64,000 nucleotides of DNA from Pinus tabuliformis (GCA_031772625.1 CM062817.1:886204184-886268183), one strand, 5' to 3'; shown: positions 1-11,388, counted from the stretch's first letter. The notes: generated by a model not told the origin, from the letters alone. Translations and numbers: made by a program.

Positions 1-510
1 GTGGTTCTGCACTTAGGAGCACCAACCCCTAAGGACTTCAGTCTTGTTCTGTTCTAAGGCTCCAACCCAACCTTGGTATAAAATGGTATGCTGCTAATCT
101 ATGTTCAGTTCAGGTTCTCCTTTACTTCTACTCTGCTGCCTCTACTGCCTTTGCTGCTTCTGCTGCCTCACACTCAGGTTCTTCAACACAACAACTGCCC
201 CCACAGTTCTCTATTTTTATTGTTTTATTCATTCCCATGCCTCTGTCCATTCATTTCCGCTTACACCGCCTCTTAGGCTTCCTCCTCGGTCGTTGTGGCT
301 TCCTCTACGCTGTGAAAATTCACTGACTCTTTGGGGACATGCAAATTCATTAGACAGGTCCAAACGATCCACAGAGAACACATATTCCCGGTTTACCGTA
401 ATAGTGCTCCTTTTGGCAATGATTGCGGGCATACACAGAGATCTTTCAGTTAAACGGAGATGTCTTGTCTCAATCGCAATCATAATCGCCATGATTCACC
501 CATTTTAACT
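1..510. other. Unassigned AT/CT-rich DNA, no gene supported
   Basis: No gene is supported here. Short open stretches on both strands are leucine/serine-rich translations of CT-rich DNA. The stretch at about 128-180 is built from repeated CTGCTGCCT-like words. A TATA-like word (GGTATAAAATGG) lies near 74-85 and could be a leftover LTR promoter, but no LTR boundary can be drawn. I see no similarity to the other elements in the window. Confidence 0.4.
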
Positions 511-654
511 GAAGTTCAACGTTCTGAACCATCGGAATAGCCATCGTAAGCCTTTTGGCTTAAAACACCCCGCACACGCCAAAATTCCATTACACAGAGA
601 ATATGAGAAAACATTCAAAAACACTGAAGGGCGGACTTCAGGGTGCATTGCACC

Positions 655-990
655 CGTATTTATTTCTACATCGGGTCCACGCTTAAATCGCAATCAGTGA
701 TTCATGACTGCCTGGGATCCTTTATATCTCGGACCCATGACTCTGCCGATGGCCGACGGCCGATCCACCATGGGATGCGATATTATATTAAGCCAAGTTA
801 TAATGTTTAATCGGGTCCACATGCGTTATCGCAATCAGCGCATAGCAGGAGGATAGCCCTTTCGGTATTGCGATGTGAGAGTCCCAACTGGGCGGATGTG
901 ATATTGCATTCAACCATAACACAATGCCACAGTGGGTCCGCATACATTATCGTAATCGGAGGTTTCGGTGGTGGCACATAGCCGAACCGC
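655..990. repeat. Three diverged copies of a ~120-140 bp tandem unit
   Basis: The phrase TCGGGTCCACGC..ATCGCAATCAG recurs near 673, 812 and 932, each time with related words before it (GGATGCGATATT near 775, GGATGTGATATT near 895). This makes a degenerate tandem array with a period of about 120-140 bp. It is richer in CpG than the flanking DNA. Such arrays are common in LTR U3 regions and intergenic satellites; the origin here is unknown. Confidence 0.5.
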
Positions 991-1004
991 CGATTAGCGT
1001 TGTC

Positions 1005-1195
1005 ACCGATATACATATATATGTCGATATATATATAAACTTCTCCGACAATAGTGTGTTTGCCATATATATATGTTTTGGCCTCTGTTTGCATTAAATG
1101 CATATTTATACGGTTTTTAACCACAGATAATGTTAGAACATGCATACATGGGTTTTATAGGCCCGATAACGTAAATGGATATATATATATATATA
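1005..1195. repeat. AT microsatellite stretches
   Basis: Runs of (AT)n occur at about 1012-1036, 1064-1072 and 1170-1194, separated by unique sequence. They are simple repeats with no coding content. Confidence 0.8.
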
Positions 1196-1310
1196 TGAGT
1201 TCTGCTCCCGATGGCTCCCGATAACTCATTTCCATGCCTCCATTGGCTCTATTTCTCTGTTTCCTACGTCTTCTCTGTGTGCTCCTCTTCTTTGGCATAT
1301 TATATATATG

Positions 1311-1396
1311 TGGCTCTGTCTACTCCTCTTGGCTCCTCAGATAGCTCTCTCTGCTCCTCTTGGCTCCTTCGATAGCTCTGTTTGCTCCTCGAATAT
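1311..1396. repeat. 31-bp tandem repeat, about 2.5 copies
   Basis: A CT-rich unit of about 31 bp (CTCCTCTTGGCTCCT..GATAG core) is repeated twice and begins a third time. A minisatellite-like expansion in CT-rich DNA; no gene. Confidence 0.6.
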
Positions 1397-1419
1397 TTCC
1401 ATAATGACAATCTGTGTCC

Positions 1420-2230
1420 AACACACTCTAGGCCAAAATGGATTGAGAAGTAAAATGGAAGGAGCTAGGACCAAGATGGAAAATGCATTGCCTCGAGCTC
1501 TCTAAGTCAAATTTCAAGATATGCATAGTTAAAAATACTAGTGGATGGGATGACGTATTCACAAGTGAAACCTCGTCGAGTTGACATGTGCATGGGGAAT
1601 AGTCACCATGTGTGTGTGAGGTTGGGTTTTTGGAAGGACCCAGGGACACGATGGTAAAATGGACTGCAACTATCGAGAGAATCCACAACATTTGATGGAA
1701 TTCCCAATTGTGCAATCTTGGCAAATTTATGTTGTCGTATTGAATGAATGACAATGGGACCTGCGAGTGCGATGACGTGGTTAGTGGGTCAGCTATCATG
1801 GGGAGTATTTGTGCATCACTAGGGGTGGGACCAAGGCCCTAATTCCACATGGAAGGTTCCAATGGGAAAATACATCTATAGGGGATGCCACACAAGAATC
1901 GTGAGAAGTATAGGACAACTAGGGATGGTATGGCATGTCCATATTGGTTACACGTGGGAGCCACATGGCGATGTGGCACTACCTGGACAATCAATTTTCA
2001 AATGGTAGTAACTTTTAGTATGGGAGTCAAATTTAGATAAAATTTATATTGTTGGAAATCTCTTGGTGATTTGAATGTGATGACAATATCAAAAAGTTAA
2101 TTTCACTAACTTTGTAATAGAAGTATTTTTGTAACCACGTCTTCGTAACGGACTATGGAGGTCAAGTTAATTAATAAGTAACACCTCTAACAGCCTGAGA
2201 AGAACTAGGGGGGTAGGAGGGAGTGATGCA
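1420..2230 (+). repeat. Element A, 5'-truncated LTR of unit 1
   Basis: About 810 bp matching 14570-15135 plus 21996-22244, and in part 26450-26789. It ends GAGTGATGCA directly before an initiator-Met-type primer site, the normal arrangement at the 3' edge of a 5' LTR. The LTR start is missing: sequence before 1420 does not match the upstream half seen at 13875 and 25773. Confidence 0.7.
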
Positions 2231-2233
2231 TAG

Positions 2234-2244
2234 TGGTATTAGAG
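2234..2244 (+). other. Primer-binding site of A unit 1 (initiator Met tRNA type)
   Basis: TGGTATTAGAG, close to the canonical plant TGGTATCAGAGC complementary to initiator-Met tRNA, lies three bases after the LTR end TGCA. The same arrangement is at 22248-22258 in unit 2. Confidence 0.65.
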
Positions 2245-4349
2245 TTACAAATCTACATTAGGCCTTTGGAGCTAAAATTTGGAGCCTTGTTACAATGTGA
2301 TAGGGCACCCAGGATCAACACTCGGATTGATTGGGCCTCAAAGATAGTGTTAGGAGCTCCATTGTGAATCACAAATAATCAAATTTATTTTGAAAATTGG
2401 TTGTGCATGCATATGTGTGTTTGTTTTGGAATGTTAATTATTGTGAATGTTAGCATGATTGATTGTTGACATGTTATTTTGTTTTCTAACTTGCATACTG
2501 AACTAAAATTTGATGTTTCAGTTGGTTTCACATCAACGTGCATATTACAAACATGCCAAGGTAACAAGTAGATAGGTTTATTTGTGTTTTGATTTGACTA
2601 ACGACTATGTGTGTGTAACAACACATAAGAATACATCAAGGAACAATAGGGAAATCAAGGTATGAGTAGCATAATGGTGTAGTATAGCACTGATAGGTCC
2701 AAACATTATAAGGAAGAAGAGTCAGTTGGGAAAAGGAAAGAGGAAGACTTCCTTGATTGAATGGCCACCCTTAAGAGCTTAAGGGATGAGTTGAGAAGTT
2801 ATAAGGCTGACAATGAGAGGATTTTCAGAACTCGGGAGAAGTAAGAAAAAGTAAATGCAATAATATTATAGATATTTTCAGACTTGCAAAGATAGAAATA
2901 ACATGAACTAGGTGCCAGCCACCTAGGAAAACATAAATCCAAGAAAAACCCATTTGAAATTTGGATGCATGAAGTGGAGGTATGGTGGAATGTAGAAAAT
3001 CTAAGAAGAGGCATAGGCAAGCAGGTTAAGATACAATAAGAGGAGTAACTCCACTCAGTACTCTATAGAGGAGAATAGGTAGTCATGAGCAATTGTCCAG
3101 TGTTGCAACTAAGCAATATCATCAACAGAGGAGGAAAAAGAAGAACATTATGCTAAAGGAATTTAAGAAGGAAAAACCTCCTACCTTTAATGGAGAGGTC
3201 AAGAAGGCCAAAGAGTTTGACATCATCATCTTGAATCCTACTCGTTCTTATAAATTTGATTTTGGTTGTACATTTTTGTTTTGAGACCCATTTTAGAGTT
3301 CAAAATTTCTCTAATGCCAGCTTCAAAGGAAAAGGGAAAAAATCTTCGGGACATTGGTTAAGAGGAAAGAATATAAAGTTCCCCACTCTTGACAATAGTG
3401 AGCTTCAGCATAAGTTTACCATTGCTAGTACAAATCGGTCCTCTAAGCCAACAAGAGAGGAAGTCGAAGGGTTCAAAAGAGGTCCCCTACAGTGTTGGAT
3501 GCATTGAGAAAATGACATGCGGAAGGAGTTCCTTTAGTAACATCAAAAAAGCCCAAGGTTGTATAATGTACAAGAATTGTATATTGGTGAATGATGTGGC
3601 TTAGAACATGCCACAAAACTATGTTGCATTTGACAACAGGAGGGTCAACCATCATGATTTAGTGATTGAGATGGAAGGTATGGTTGCTAACCAATTTGTT
3701 TTGATTTTGATTGATCCAAGTTCTAACTTTAGTTATGTTAGTCCAAAGTTCATGGAAAGGTGTATGTTGTAGAATAAATCCCACAAAAGATCATATTTGG
3801 TTCAGTTAGCAACTCGAACCAAAAGGAAAGTTGCTAAAATCATGGAATTAAGCTCAATGGTAATCAATAGTATGCCTACATTGGATAATTTGAATTTGTT
3901 GTTGTTGGGCTCATATGATGTGCTAGTCGACATGACTGTCTAGCAACCTACAAAATAAAAATCGACTATTATAGCAAGTTGATAGAATATCTCAAAAATT
4001 AAGGAGAAAGAATGACACTTCAAGAGATAATAAAGTCGATGACTATCAGATAAATATCAGTATAGTAGATGAAAAGATACAACTGCAAGGGATGTGCTTT
4101 ATATGTGGTCCAAGTGAATTATGAATCAGAAGACGACATAAACAGAATCGACGAGAACTTTATATTAAGATAGTATAATGATGTATTTCTTGAGGAAATA
4201 CCATGATTACCACCCATAAGAGAAATTGATTTCTCAATCTAATTATTTCAAGGATCAATGCTAGTGTCAGAAGCACCATATCGCATGAGCACACCAAATT
4301 TGGTGGAGTTGAAAGTACAATTGAAGGAAATTTCAAGTGAAGGGCATGT

Positions 4350-5414
4350 TGTTGTAGGGAAAAGTATCCGACTCGGATGACCCTAACCCACTCTAAGGGT
4401 GACAGTTCCTTAGCAACAACTGTAAAACAAACTACTGAAGGTTTACTTCTTTATGAAAGCAAAAGAGGATGGAGAAAGCACTAACCGTTGCCTTGCGCTT
4501 AATGTCGAATCCAAACTCTCCTCTTTGGCCGCTTGCTCCTAGCTCTTTGTCCTTCTGCTCGCCCAGCTGCAATGAGATCCTGCACAATGACAAAGAGGGA
4601 AACTACAAGAGGCATGCAATCATAACTGGTTCATGGATTAGTGTAAACCAAACATGCAATCATCACAATACATAATTGAAACAAGAGCACATAGAAGAAC
4701 CTCAATAGCTTTTATTAATGAAGAAATAAAGGTTCTGAGAGGATTACAACCATTGCAGGCTCCAACCCAGCAACACCTCCCAGCAGAAAGAATTGCTCTT
4801 CTTCACCTCTCTCAAACAATCACCCAATAACTCAAGAATGAAACCAACAGCATATCATTACTTTGCACAAAATTCCAGCCTCCTGAGCTCATAGGAGAGA
4901 GCTCAATATATAGATGAATTGAGAAAGGATGAGTCAGCTTGCAACTGATGTGTAGCTGCCTTGTGTCCCCTCTCTCTTCAGTTAATCTTCAGTTGATCTT
5001 CAGTTCTTGAGTCCACTTGGTGAACCTTGCTTCCACTTGGAGAAACAAAGCCTCTGACTCATCACAAGGCGAAATACCTGACCCAAGTGTCATTTTTGGA
5101 AGATTCCAAAGCAATGACTCACTGTGCCACATGTCCAAACTCGCCCAACGCAGGTGGGCTTTGTTCTACCTGCTTTGCAACGCAGGTACACCATGGAGCA
5201 GTTGTGTTTCAGCGCAGAAGCCTAGTGGAGCACCTGCTTTGATTTCAAGATTGCTTGTTTTTGAGTGTTTTCAGGTGGAGAACTGATCTGAGAGCTGTTG
5301 GTTTGCTGACCTTGTTCCTCTAGGGGTAGGAACATCATGTTTAGGGAACTTTGGATCCCTTGGATTATTGACAATTCATGCTTATTGCTGTAAGGCACAA
5401 AATTGTCTATAACA
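4350..5414 (-). repeat. Element B 3' LTR (left)
   Basis: 1065 bp, beginning TGTTGTAGGG and ending TATAACA on the plus strand; about 99.4% identical to 11392-12456 by eye. It contains a TATA-like CTATATATT (minus strand, near 4905-4915) that may serve as the LTR promoter. Short open stretches inside it recur in both LTRs only because the LTRs are copies. Confidence 0.9.
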
Positions 5415-5416
5415 GA

Positions 5417-5428
5417 TGCCCCCTAAAG
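5417..5428 (-). other. Element B polypurine tract
   Basis: On the minus strand CTTTAGGGGGCATC directly precedes the LTR start TGTTATAGAC. A G-run of this kind primes plus-strand synthesis in LTR elements. Similar GGGGGCAT runs lie farther inside at about 7610-7620 and 8056-8066. Confidence 0.7.
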
Positions 5429-8090
5429 TATGAGGTCGTTTATCGGGTGAAATGCTTTATTGAGAGGATCCGAAGTTCATTCAATCTGCTGAGAAGTGTC
5501 CTGTAATAAGATACAATACAATACATTATTTTTCATACATTTTTCATGATCTAGCTGAGGCGGGCATTCCCATGCTCAGCTTTATAAATACATTTTGATA
5601 CATAGAACAGACGATCGTCTGATGCTAGACTGACAATTCTCTGCTGAATTTATCATCCTTTGAAAAGGATGATCATCTGTTGCAATGATGTACATATCAA
5701 ATGTCTTTATGTTCTGAATATATATCGCAGCCCGGATGGATGAAACTAGATCCGGGGTCTTCAGTCTCTTCCGATCTTCACTCGATGTACAAGTCGATCC
5801 ATGTGAGAATTTCTTGAAGTCGAACATGGAAAGACATCGCTTGATTACCGGTCAATGATGTAAACCGTTAACAAGCGCGAGAGGAATCACCGATAAGGAT
5901 GATGACCCTCAAGGTACGGCAGTACAATCTACATAGTGGGAATAAAGGACTTGGCGTCGACTACCATGCAAAATCTTCTGGTCGAAGGTCATTGATGTAT
6001 ACCTGTCGCCGGAAGTGAGAAACTTGCCCTTGAGGCATGCAAGCTTCAAAGTACTGAGGGGGGTGTTCCTAGATCAACTCCTTGGATAATGAGCTGATGT
6101 CGACAAGGAGCGATCCGTCAAAGGAGGGCCTTAATGAATCCCACATCAGTGACACGGAACGGAGCTAGTGATTATGATGAGGTGAAAACAAACTGTGATG
6201 TATGATTCAGGGTGGCGGTCATGAAGTGGATGAAGGATAATGTATGGTAGTGGGTGGAACACGGTTGACTCTTTACAGAACCACATCTCTTGAACATATA
6301 ACGACACTGATGTGATGGATTGGTAGCATTACCCCAATTGTGGACGGTGTGGCGAGGACCATGGTTCTGCGACCGGTGAATGAAACAACCCAACCCGATG
6401 CGGTACGGAGGACAAAGTGTCATGTTCAAGAGCGACTTGCTACCATTAATACTGTGAGGTTCTCCCAATTTTTCCCCAGTCATTGCTGACCAGTACCTCT
6501 TTATTTTTGTCAAGCTTGAGGAGGATAACATATGCTTGTTCTATAACCTGCCCTTCGGGCAAGCCCATCGCTATGTTTTAACGAGCCTAGCGATAGGGAA
6601 ACTCGTTCTCGTCTAAAGACAAGTTTGTCGCTATTTAATCATTTTAACGAGTCTAACGACAAGGAAAACTCGGTCCTTTTCATTTTTAGAGAGTCTGAAA
6701 AGGTACGAAAAGTTAACTCAAAAATTCCTTTTTTGTCATCTAATCCCTTAAGTCCGAAAAAGTTTAAAACAATACAGAAGGGATGAATTTTCGGTTGCTT
6801 TAACGAGCTGAACAAACAAGCGCTCGATCTTTTTGTGCAATAATCCCTCAGGTCCAAAAAGATTAAAATCTAGAGGAGGGATAGCTCTCCGGTCGCTTTA
6901 ACGAGCTGGAAAGCCAAAACTCGGCAAACTTTTCATATTTTACGAGTCAGTGAAAAGAGCTCAAAGAAGACTCGTCTTTTGAGGAACGAGTGATGAACAG
7001 GGATAGCAGCAGATTCCAGGTACAGGTTGGAATTCTCCAATCACGGCAGTGTCACAAGGATGGCTAAGTGAAATCACTCTTCGCAGCTGTTCCTCAAAAT
7101 GGGTAAACAAACATATGGAGGTGAACGATTGGCCAAATGAACAGATGGAGGTGATGGCATATAAACACGACCAAGGGCTTTTAATATGGCTTTCAAAGGT
7201 TACATTTCTCGAGGTTGTTTACCGGTTCATTTTTCTGGATGAGCTTGAACTGCTAGGGAAAGATTGCTCACAATTTACGTTTATTTTTTAACGAGCATGA
7301 ACTTCTGCACAAAAACTGCTCGATGATTGCTTTTATTTTTTAACGAGCATGAACATTGCTAAAACTGCTCGATTTATACCAGTCTTAATACAAGGAATGC
7401 TTTAGGTGAGGTAATCTTATTTAAGGAGCGATACCTCACTAATTACTCCGAATTGGCAGGTTTTAACTTTTGCCCTTCATCCTTTCTTTATGCAAGCTAG
7501 AAACGGCTAATCCTACGAGTTTAACGGGTTAGACCTACAGGTTTAAAGGGAGGACCTAAAAATTTAAAAAAATAAATAGTCGTCCCGTGCTTGAACTCCA
7601 AAAGGTTTGCATGCCCCCAGGTATAAAGTATAATTTCGAGATTCTGCCATCTCTTACTTATTATCCGAAAAATGGTTTTGTTTGCTGCCGCAAACTAAAC
7701 TCTCTTTTCGGCGATGTCTATCATTAGGTTGCTAAGGATGGTAACTACTTGTTGCAGCAATTTCATCTCTTTCTTTGAAGATTGCCCCTACTTATCCTTC
7801 AAAACAGCTTGTTTTAATGGGTGAGGCTTGACATTCAAAGATGGTGGCTTCTTGCTGCCACAAATAGACCCCCTCCTTAGGAGAGCCCACTTCTTTAGAC
7901 AAAGGGAGCGATTGCTTCGCTCACATAACTTTGACAAAAGAATTTTATCCTAGAACAACCCACTCTTCCTCTGCCGGACGGGGTACGGACTAGTCCATCC
8001 TTCTGCGGAACTAACTTTATACCTAAGGTTTTCTCTGCCCGAGGCAGGCCAGGGTGCATGCCCCCTGGGTCCCAGTTCTTTCTTTCCGAA
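5429..8090 (-). other. Element B non-coding 3' region with stem-loop family
   Basis: 2.6 kb between the gag-like gene and the polypurine tract with no supported gene. Its distinctive content is a series of short inverted repeats at 6579-7371, each usually preceded on the plus strand by TTTTAA and built on CGAG..CTCG. Two of them lie in a ~52-bp tandem duplication (about 7275-7372). The rest is AT-rich with no similarity to pol. Confidence 0.6.
6579..7371 (-). repeat. Cluster of covarying short stem-loops (B)
   Basis: Plus-strand stems: AACGAG/CTCGTT (6579-6606), CGAGT/ACTCG (6648-6672), CGAGC/GCTCG (6804-6826), CGAG/CTCG (6902-6923), ACGAGTC/GACTCGT (6942-6975), TGAGC/GCTCA (7240-7270), CGAGCA/TGCTCG (7292-7322) and CGAGCA/TGCTCG (7344-7371). 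Loops are about 12-28 nt. The two arms change together from unit to unit, as expected if pairing matters. Related pairs lie in the leader side at 9791-9819 and 9840-9863. Confidence 0.6.
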
Positions 8091-9848
8091 TTACTCGCAT
8101 TCGTCGGGAAGTAGAACCGGGGGCGGTGGCATTCCTTGAGCGAATAAACCGTTAAGGGATGGTATTTGACTATTTGCAATGCGTGATCCTGGAAATGAAA
8201 GTTGGTCTACTAGCTGGACCATTCTTCCTTCGTGCGGAAAACACATGACTCTAAAGAGTGAGGACACTATTGCCTCCATGCAATATATATAGTCTCGTCC
8301 AAGGAGTAAGTTATATGCCCAGGGTCCCTGGACGACCATGATGTTCATGCGAACTGCTTTCCCTTTCAATGTAACCGGAACATTGGGGAGAATCCCTAAC
8401 GGGTGACTGGTTCCTTTATCAAAACCTGATAGATTTCTCATCTCAGGTAAAAGCGTCGGGCAACCCAGTGCTTTCCAAGCAACAGAGGAAAGGATACTCA
8501 CAGATGCCCCTTCATCAATGATAGTTCCAGCCATCACCATTCTGTAGATTTGGACTATGATTCTGAATGGGATACTGACTGGTAACCGGGGTCTGCCTAG
8601 TTGATTCCAATCAAAGGATACAACTAGGTTGCTTGGTGGTGGGACCGAATATACGGCCGGATACGACCCTGACGATGTTCCTTCCTGCGATAAAGGAATG
8701 GGCGCATTGCCCTGATGCTCATCAGAGTCTGTGTTGATGAAAAGAATATGGACGGTGTCATCCTTATCCTCTTCAGTGAGGGTGTCATTTGAAGATGGGT
8801 CTTCAATGACGGAGTCATTGGACGATGAAACCTCTGAAGGAAGAACCGGGTCAACTGCCGTTTCGACCTTTAGACTTTCGTCTGGTCTGGATTCAGTGGG
8901 TTCATTCTCAATGACCGACACTTCAGCTGACCACTTGGGCGGGTCAGCTGGATTTTCAACTATCGAGGGATTAGGCGCGAGTTTTTGGTATCCAGGAGGA
9001 AGTCGTAACGGCGAAACCGGACGATCTTCCAAAACTCTCTTTGCCTCATCTAAGAATGGACATCTGTGGATGGCATGCTCGCCTTCACACAATATACAGG
9101 GTGATCTTGGTCTCCCTCTTCGTCCTTCACTCTCGCTAGTTGACGGACTGCAATCAACATGACTGCCAGAGGTTGATGCTACCGGATTGTGCAATCTTGG
9201 GGACCAGTCCCTTAGTATCCGGGGAATACAAGGACAATCACGATGGAAGTGGGCCCCTTCGCAAATGACACACGGCGATTTAGGCCCGGTCGGTGCAGTG
9301 TGTGGGTTTTTGTCAGCTGTCTTTTGCTTGCCCCCAGTCGCCTTCGCCATAGGCTCCTTTTGCTTCTTTTCTCTCTTCTTCCTTTCCTTCTTCTCCTTGG
9401 GAGGCTGACTTTTGCCAGCTCTACCTTGCGAAGATGAAGGATCAGAGGAAGTATTGTAAGAAGTGGAAGGCTGGTGGGTAGTCCTAGACTGGTCTGACTG
9501 TTGATTCGACTGCTCAGGATTAGTGGCGATCTGGACTACATTAGTTGAAAAGAGCCATACAGGTAGGCCAATTGTCAATCCTGGAAGTGACAATGTTGCC
9601 ATATGAGGCGCACCAACATCTCCCCAAGAGGAGAAGGGATTTGGACTTCCGCCAAGGTTGCCTCCTTGGTTGGTGGGCTCCATACTTTTCAACTGAAAGA
9701 TCAACGTGGGAATAACAGGTGATTTTGTTCCGCTTAAAATAAATTTTATTAACGACGCTTTTAGACACAAACTTGCTTTTTCATGTTTTAAGAGTCGAGA
9801 AAAAGCTAAAGATGACTCTAGTCGCCTTCGATGTTTTAACGAGCCCAA
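8091..9848 (-). CDS. Gag/protease-like protein of element B
   Basis: A 585-codon open frame, the only long one in element B. Order: an N-terminal segment; a Ser/Gln-rich then Lys/Glu-rich linker (about residues 115-185); two zinc-knuckle-like motifs of the form C-x2-C-x3-H-x4-C (CVICEGAHFHRDC near residue 193 and CILCEGEHAIHRC near 251); an acidic, Ser/Pro-rich stretch; and a retropepsin-like domain near residues 420-540. In that domain the usual Asp-Thr-Gly-Ala-Ser reads IDEGASVSIL, with a later LLLGRDY. The true start may be the internal Met of MEPTNQGG (about residue 54). The knuckles suggest nucleic-acid binding as in Gag. Glu in place of the catalytic-loop Thr/Ser recurs in some plant families; whether it cleaves is unknown. 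It lies alone between leader and 3' region with no pol downstream. Family assignment is moderately sure, activity is not. Confidence 0.72.
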   Translation of the reverse strand: MGSLKHRRRLESSLAFSRLLKHEKASLCLKASLIKFILSGTKSPVIPTLIFQLKSMEPTNQGGNLGGSPNPFSSWGDVGAPHMATLSLPGLTIGLPVWLFSTNVVQIATNPEQSNQQSDQSRTTHQPSTSYNTSSDPSSSQGRAGKSQPPKEKKERKKREKKQKEPMAKATGGKQKTADKNPHTAPTGPKSPCVICEGAHFHRDCPCIPRILRDWSPRLHNPVASTSGSHVDCSPSTSESEGRRGRPRSPCILCEGEHAIHRCPFLDEAKRVLEDRPVSPLRLPPGYQKLAPNPSIVENPADPPKWSAEVSVIENEPTESRPDESLKVETAVDPVLPSEVSSSNDSVIEDPSSNDTLTEEDKDDTVHILFINTDSDEHQGNAPIPLSQEGTSSGSYPAVYSVPPPSNLVVSFDWNQLGRPRLPVSIPFRIIVQIYRMVMAGTIIDEGASVSILSSVAWKALGCPTLLPEMRNLSGFDKGTSHPLGILPNVPVTLKGKAVRMNIMVVQGPWAYNLLLGRDYIYCMEAIVSSLFRVMCFPHEGRMVQLVDQLSFPGSRIANSQIPSLNGLFAQGMPPPPVLLPDECE

Positions 9849-11370
9849 AGTGACAAATGCTCGGATGGACTTTTTCAGTTATAGAGTTTGAAAAAAGCCA
9901 AAAGAAACTGCTCTGGAGTTCTAGGCAGAGGGTGTGCCAAACCTTTCGCGAAACCACAGAATACGTTTTACGGTACGGGTGGTCGATCTTCGTGAATGCT
10001 ATGTTCACTGCATCGCGATCAGTAGGGCGGCCGACACGGCTTCCTATGGATAAAAGATAATTGCCTATAGGGTTCTCCCAATATATACTCGACGGTACGT
10101 GGGAGCACAAGTCCGTATTAGTGCCACCGACTCTCAGGAGGAATCACCCACCTTCGTAGAGATCGACAGTCACTATGTTTAACGACGCCGGAACACGTCT
10201 CTACCTAGACCTCTAGATGTTTGCGTTATGTTACAAAGCGTTGTTATGTAAATTGGATTTATTTTAATGTTGATATTGCTTATCAGTTTGCCTTTAAGGA
10301 TCACCACGAGATGTATATAACAAATTCCTGAATGCAGTCTAAGATGAGAAGCAAACTTTTCAATCTTTCAACTTTGAAAACCTTAACTACTGAGGGAAAA
10401 GAAAGGCAAATCTTTTCACACAGATCATAGAGCACACACTAAAATGCAAATTTTTCTAAATCGTCAAGCACACAGTCAAATGCAAAATGCACAATGCATG
10501 TATTTTCTTTTCCCTTTCTTAATGTGGATGGATACAAAAAGAAAGTGGTTATATAACTTTGATTTTGATTTAAAGCGAAAGTAAACAAGCTTGTCCAAAA
10601 TCAAAAGACACCTTAAGATTCACTTGCTTAATCACTGGAAATACATGAAATCAAACCATACAAACGAAAGTAAGACGACTAACCAGCTATGGACAGCAAA
10701 CAAGCTAACTCTTTAGACCAGCGAAACGCCTAACACAGGTTCAGATCTAAGAGGCCAACAGCATGACTAGTTTACTTTTCGTTATGGGAAATTGTAAATG
10801 AGTAAGAAATACAAAGAACAAGTACAATTTCGTTATATAACAGAGGCGGAATGATGGCAAGTAATATTGGTTTCAAAACAGGCACAAGACTGACACCTAG
10901 CAGCAAAACTAAGTGAAAACAGGCAAGAGAAAGGAGGAAACCCCAAATGCACTAAGCAAATTTGGGTCAACGCAGGCTCTGCACAGTCAAACTGGCTCTC
11001 AGCGCAGGTAGCCAGTTCGGGACCTGCGTTGCAAAGCAGGTAGCCTGTGTACTACCTGCTTTGGAAAACGAGAATTGCGTTTTCACAGTTTCCGGGTCAT
11101 AATTTTCTCAAAAATGCACGGTTTTTGCTCAAATCAGAAGCATTCAGTCAAGCATAATCAAAGGGATGATTTAGAAGGTGCAAAGCTATCACTAAGAGCT
11201 TACAAGGATCTTTGTAGATCAGCTCTTCAAATCATGAATTTGCTCAGAAAATGAGCAAGAGTAGCTGCCCTCTACTTCGCTTTTGATATAGTCAAAAGCT
11301 TTTTGATTTGGTACTCTTTTGTTCAGGAAATGAATAGCAAAATACTACAAACACAATCAAACGAATACGA
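9849..11370 (-). other. Element B 5' leader, non-coding
   Basis: About 1.5 kb between the primer site and the gag-like gene with no supported gene. It carries two further paired-stem motifs on its gene-proximal side (AGAGTC/GACTCT just inside the coding end at 9791-9819; CGAGC/GCTCG at 9840-9863). At 11022-11041 it has a 20-nt near-palindrome that is the exact reverse complement of a motif in both LTRs. Confidence 0.55.
11022..11041 (-). repeat. Palindromic ACCTGC..GCAGGT motif in B leader
   Basis: ACCTGCGTTGCAAAGCAGGT: 6-bp arms around an 8-nt centre. The exact reverse complement sits in each LTR within 5167-5188 and 12209-12230. Further GCAGGT/ACCTGC words flank it at about 11001-11008 and 11053-11060. 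Confidence 0.6.
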
Positions 11371-11388
11371 TCCCCAGTGGAGTCGCCA
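11371..11388 (-). other. Element B primer-binding site (tRNA-Arg-like)
   Basis: Three bases inside the right LTR the minus strand reads TGGCGACTCCACTGGGGA. From memory this closely matches the tRNA-Arg primer site reported for Ogre/Tat elements. It fixes the right LTR as the 5' LTR and the element as minus-strand. Confidence 0.7.

Noticed and set aside
101-508. 135-codon plus-strand open frame
   Set aside because: Leucine/serine-rich translation of CT-rich repeats, with an equally open overlapping minus frame.
3473-3655. A recurring ~60-residue minus-strand open stretch (also at 23482-23664 and 26908-27090)
   Set aside because: It is antisense to the protease region of element A and recurs only because the three A units are copies.
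5017-5286. Identical small open frames at 4469-4675, 5017-5286 and 11511-11717, 12059-12328
   Set aside because: They lie in the two LTRs of element B; identity reflects LTR duplication, not coding constraint.
8731-9162. 143-codon plus-strand open frame
   Set aside because: Antisense to the acidic Ser-rich part of the B gag-like gene, which explains its openness.
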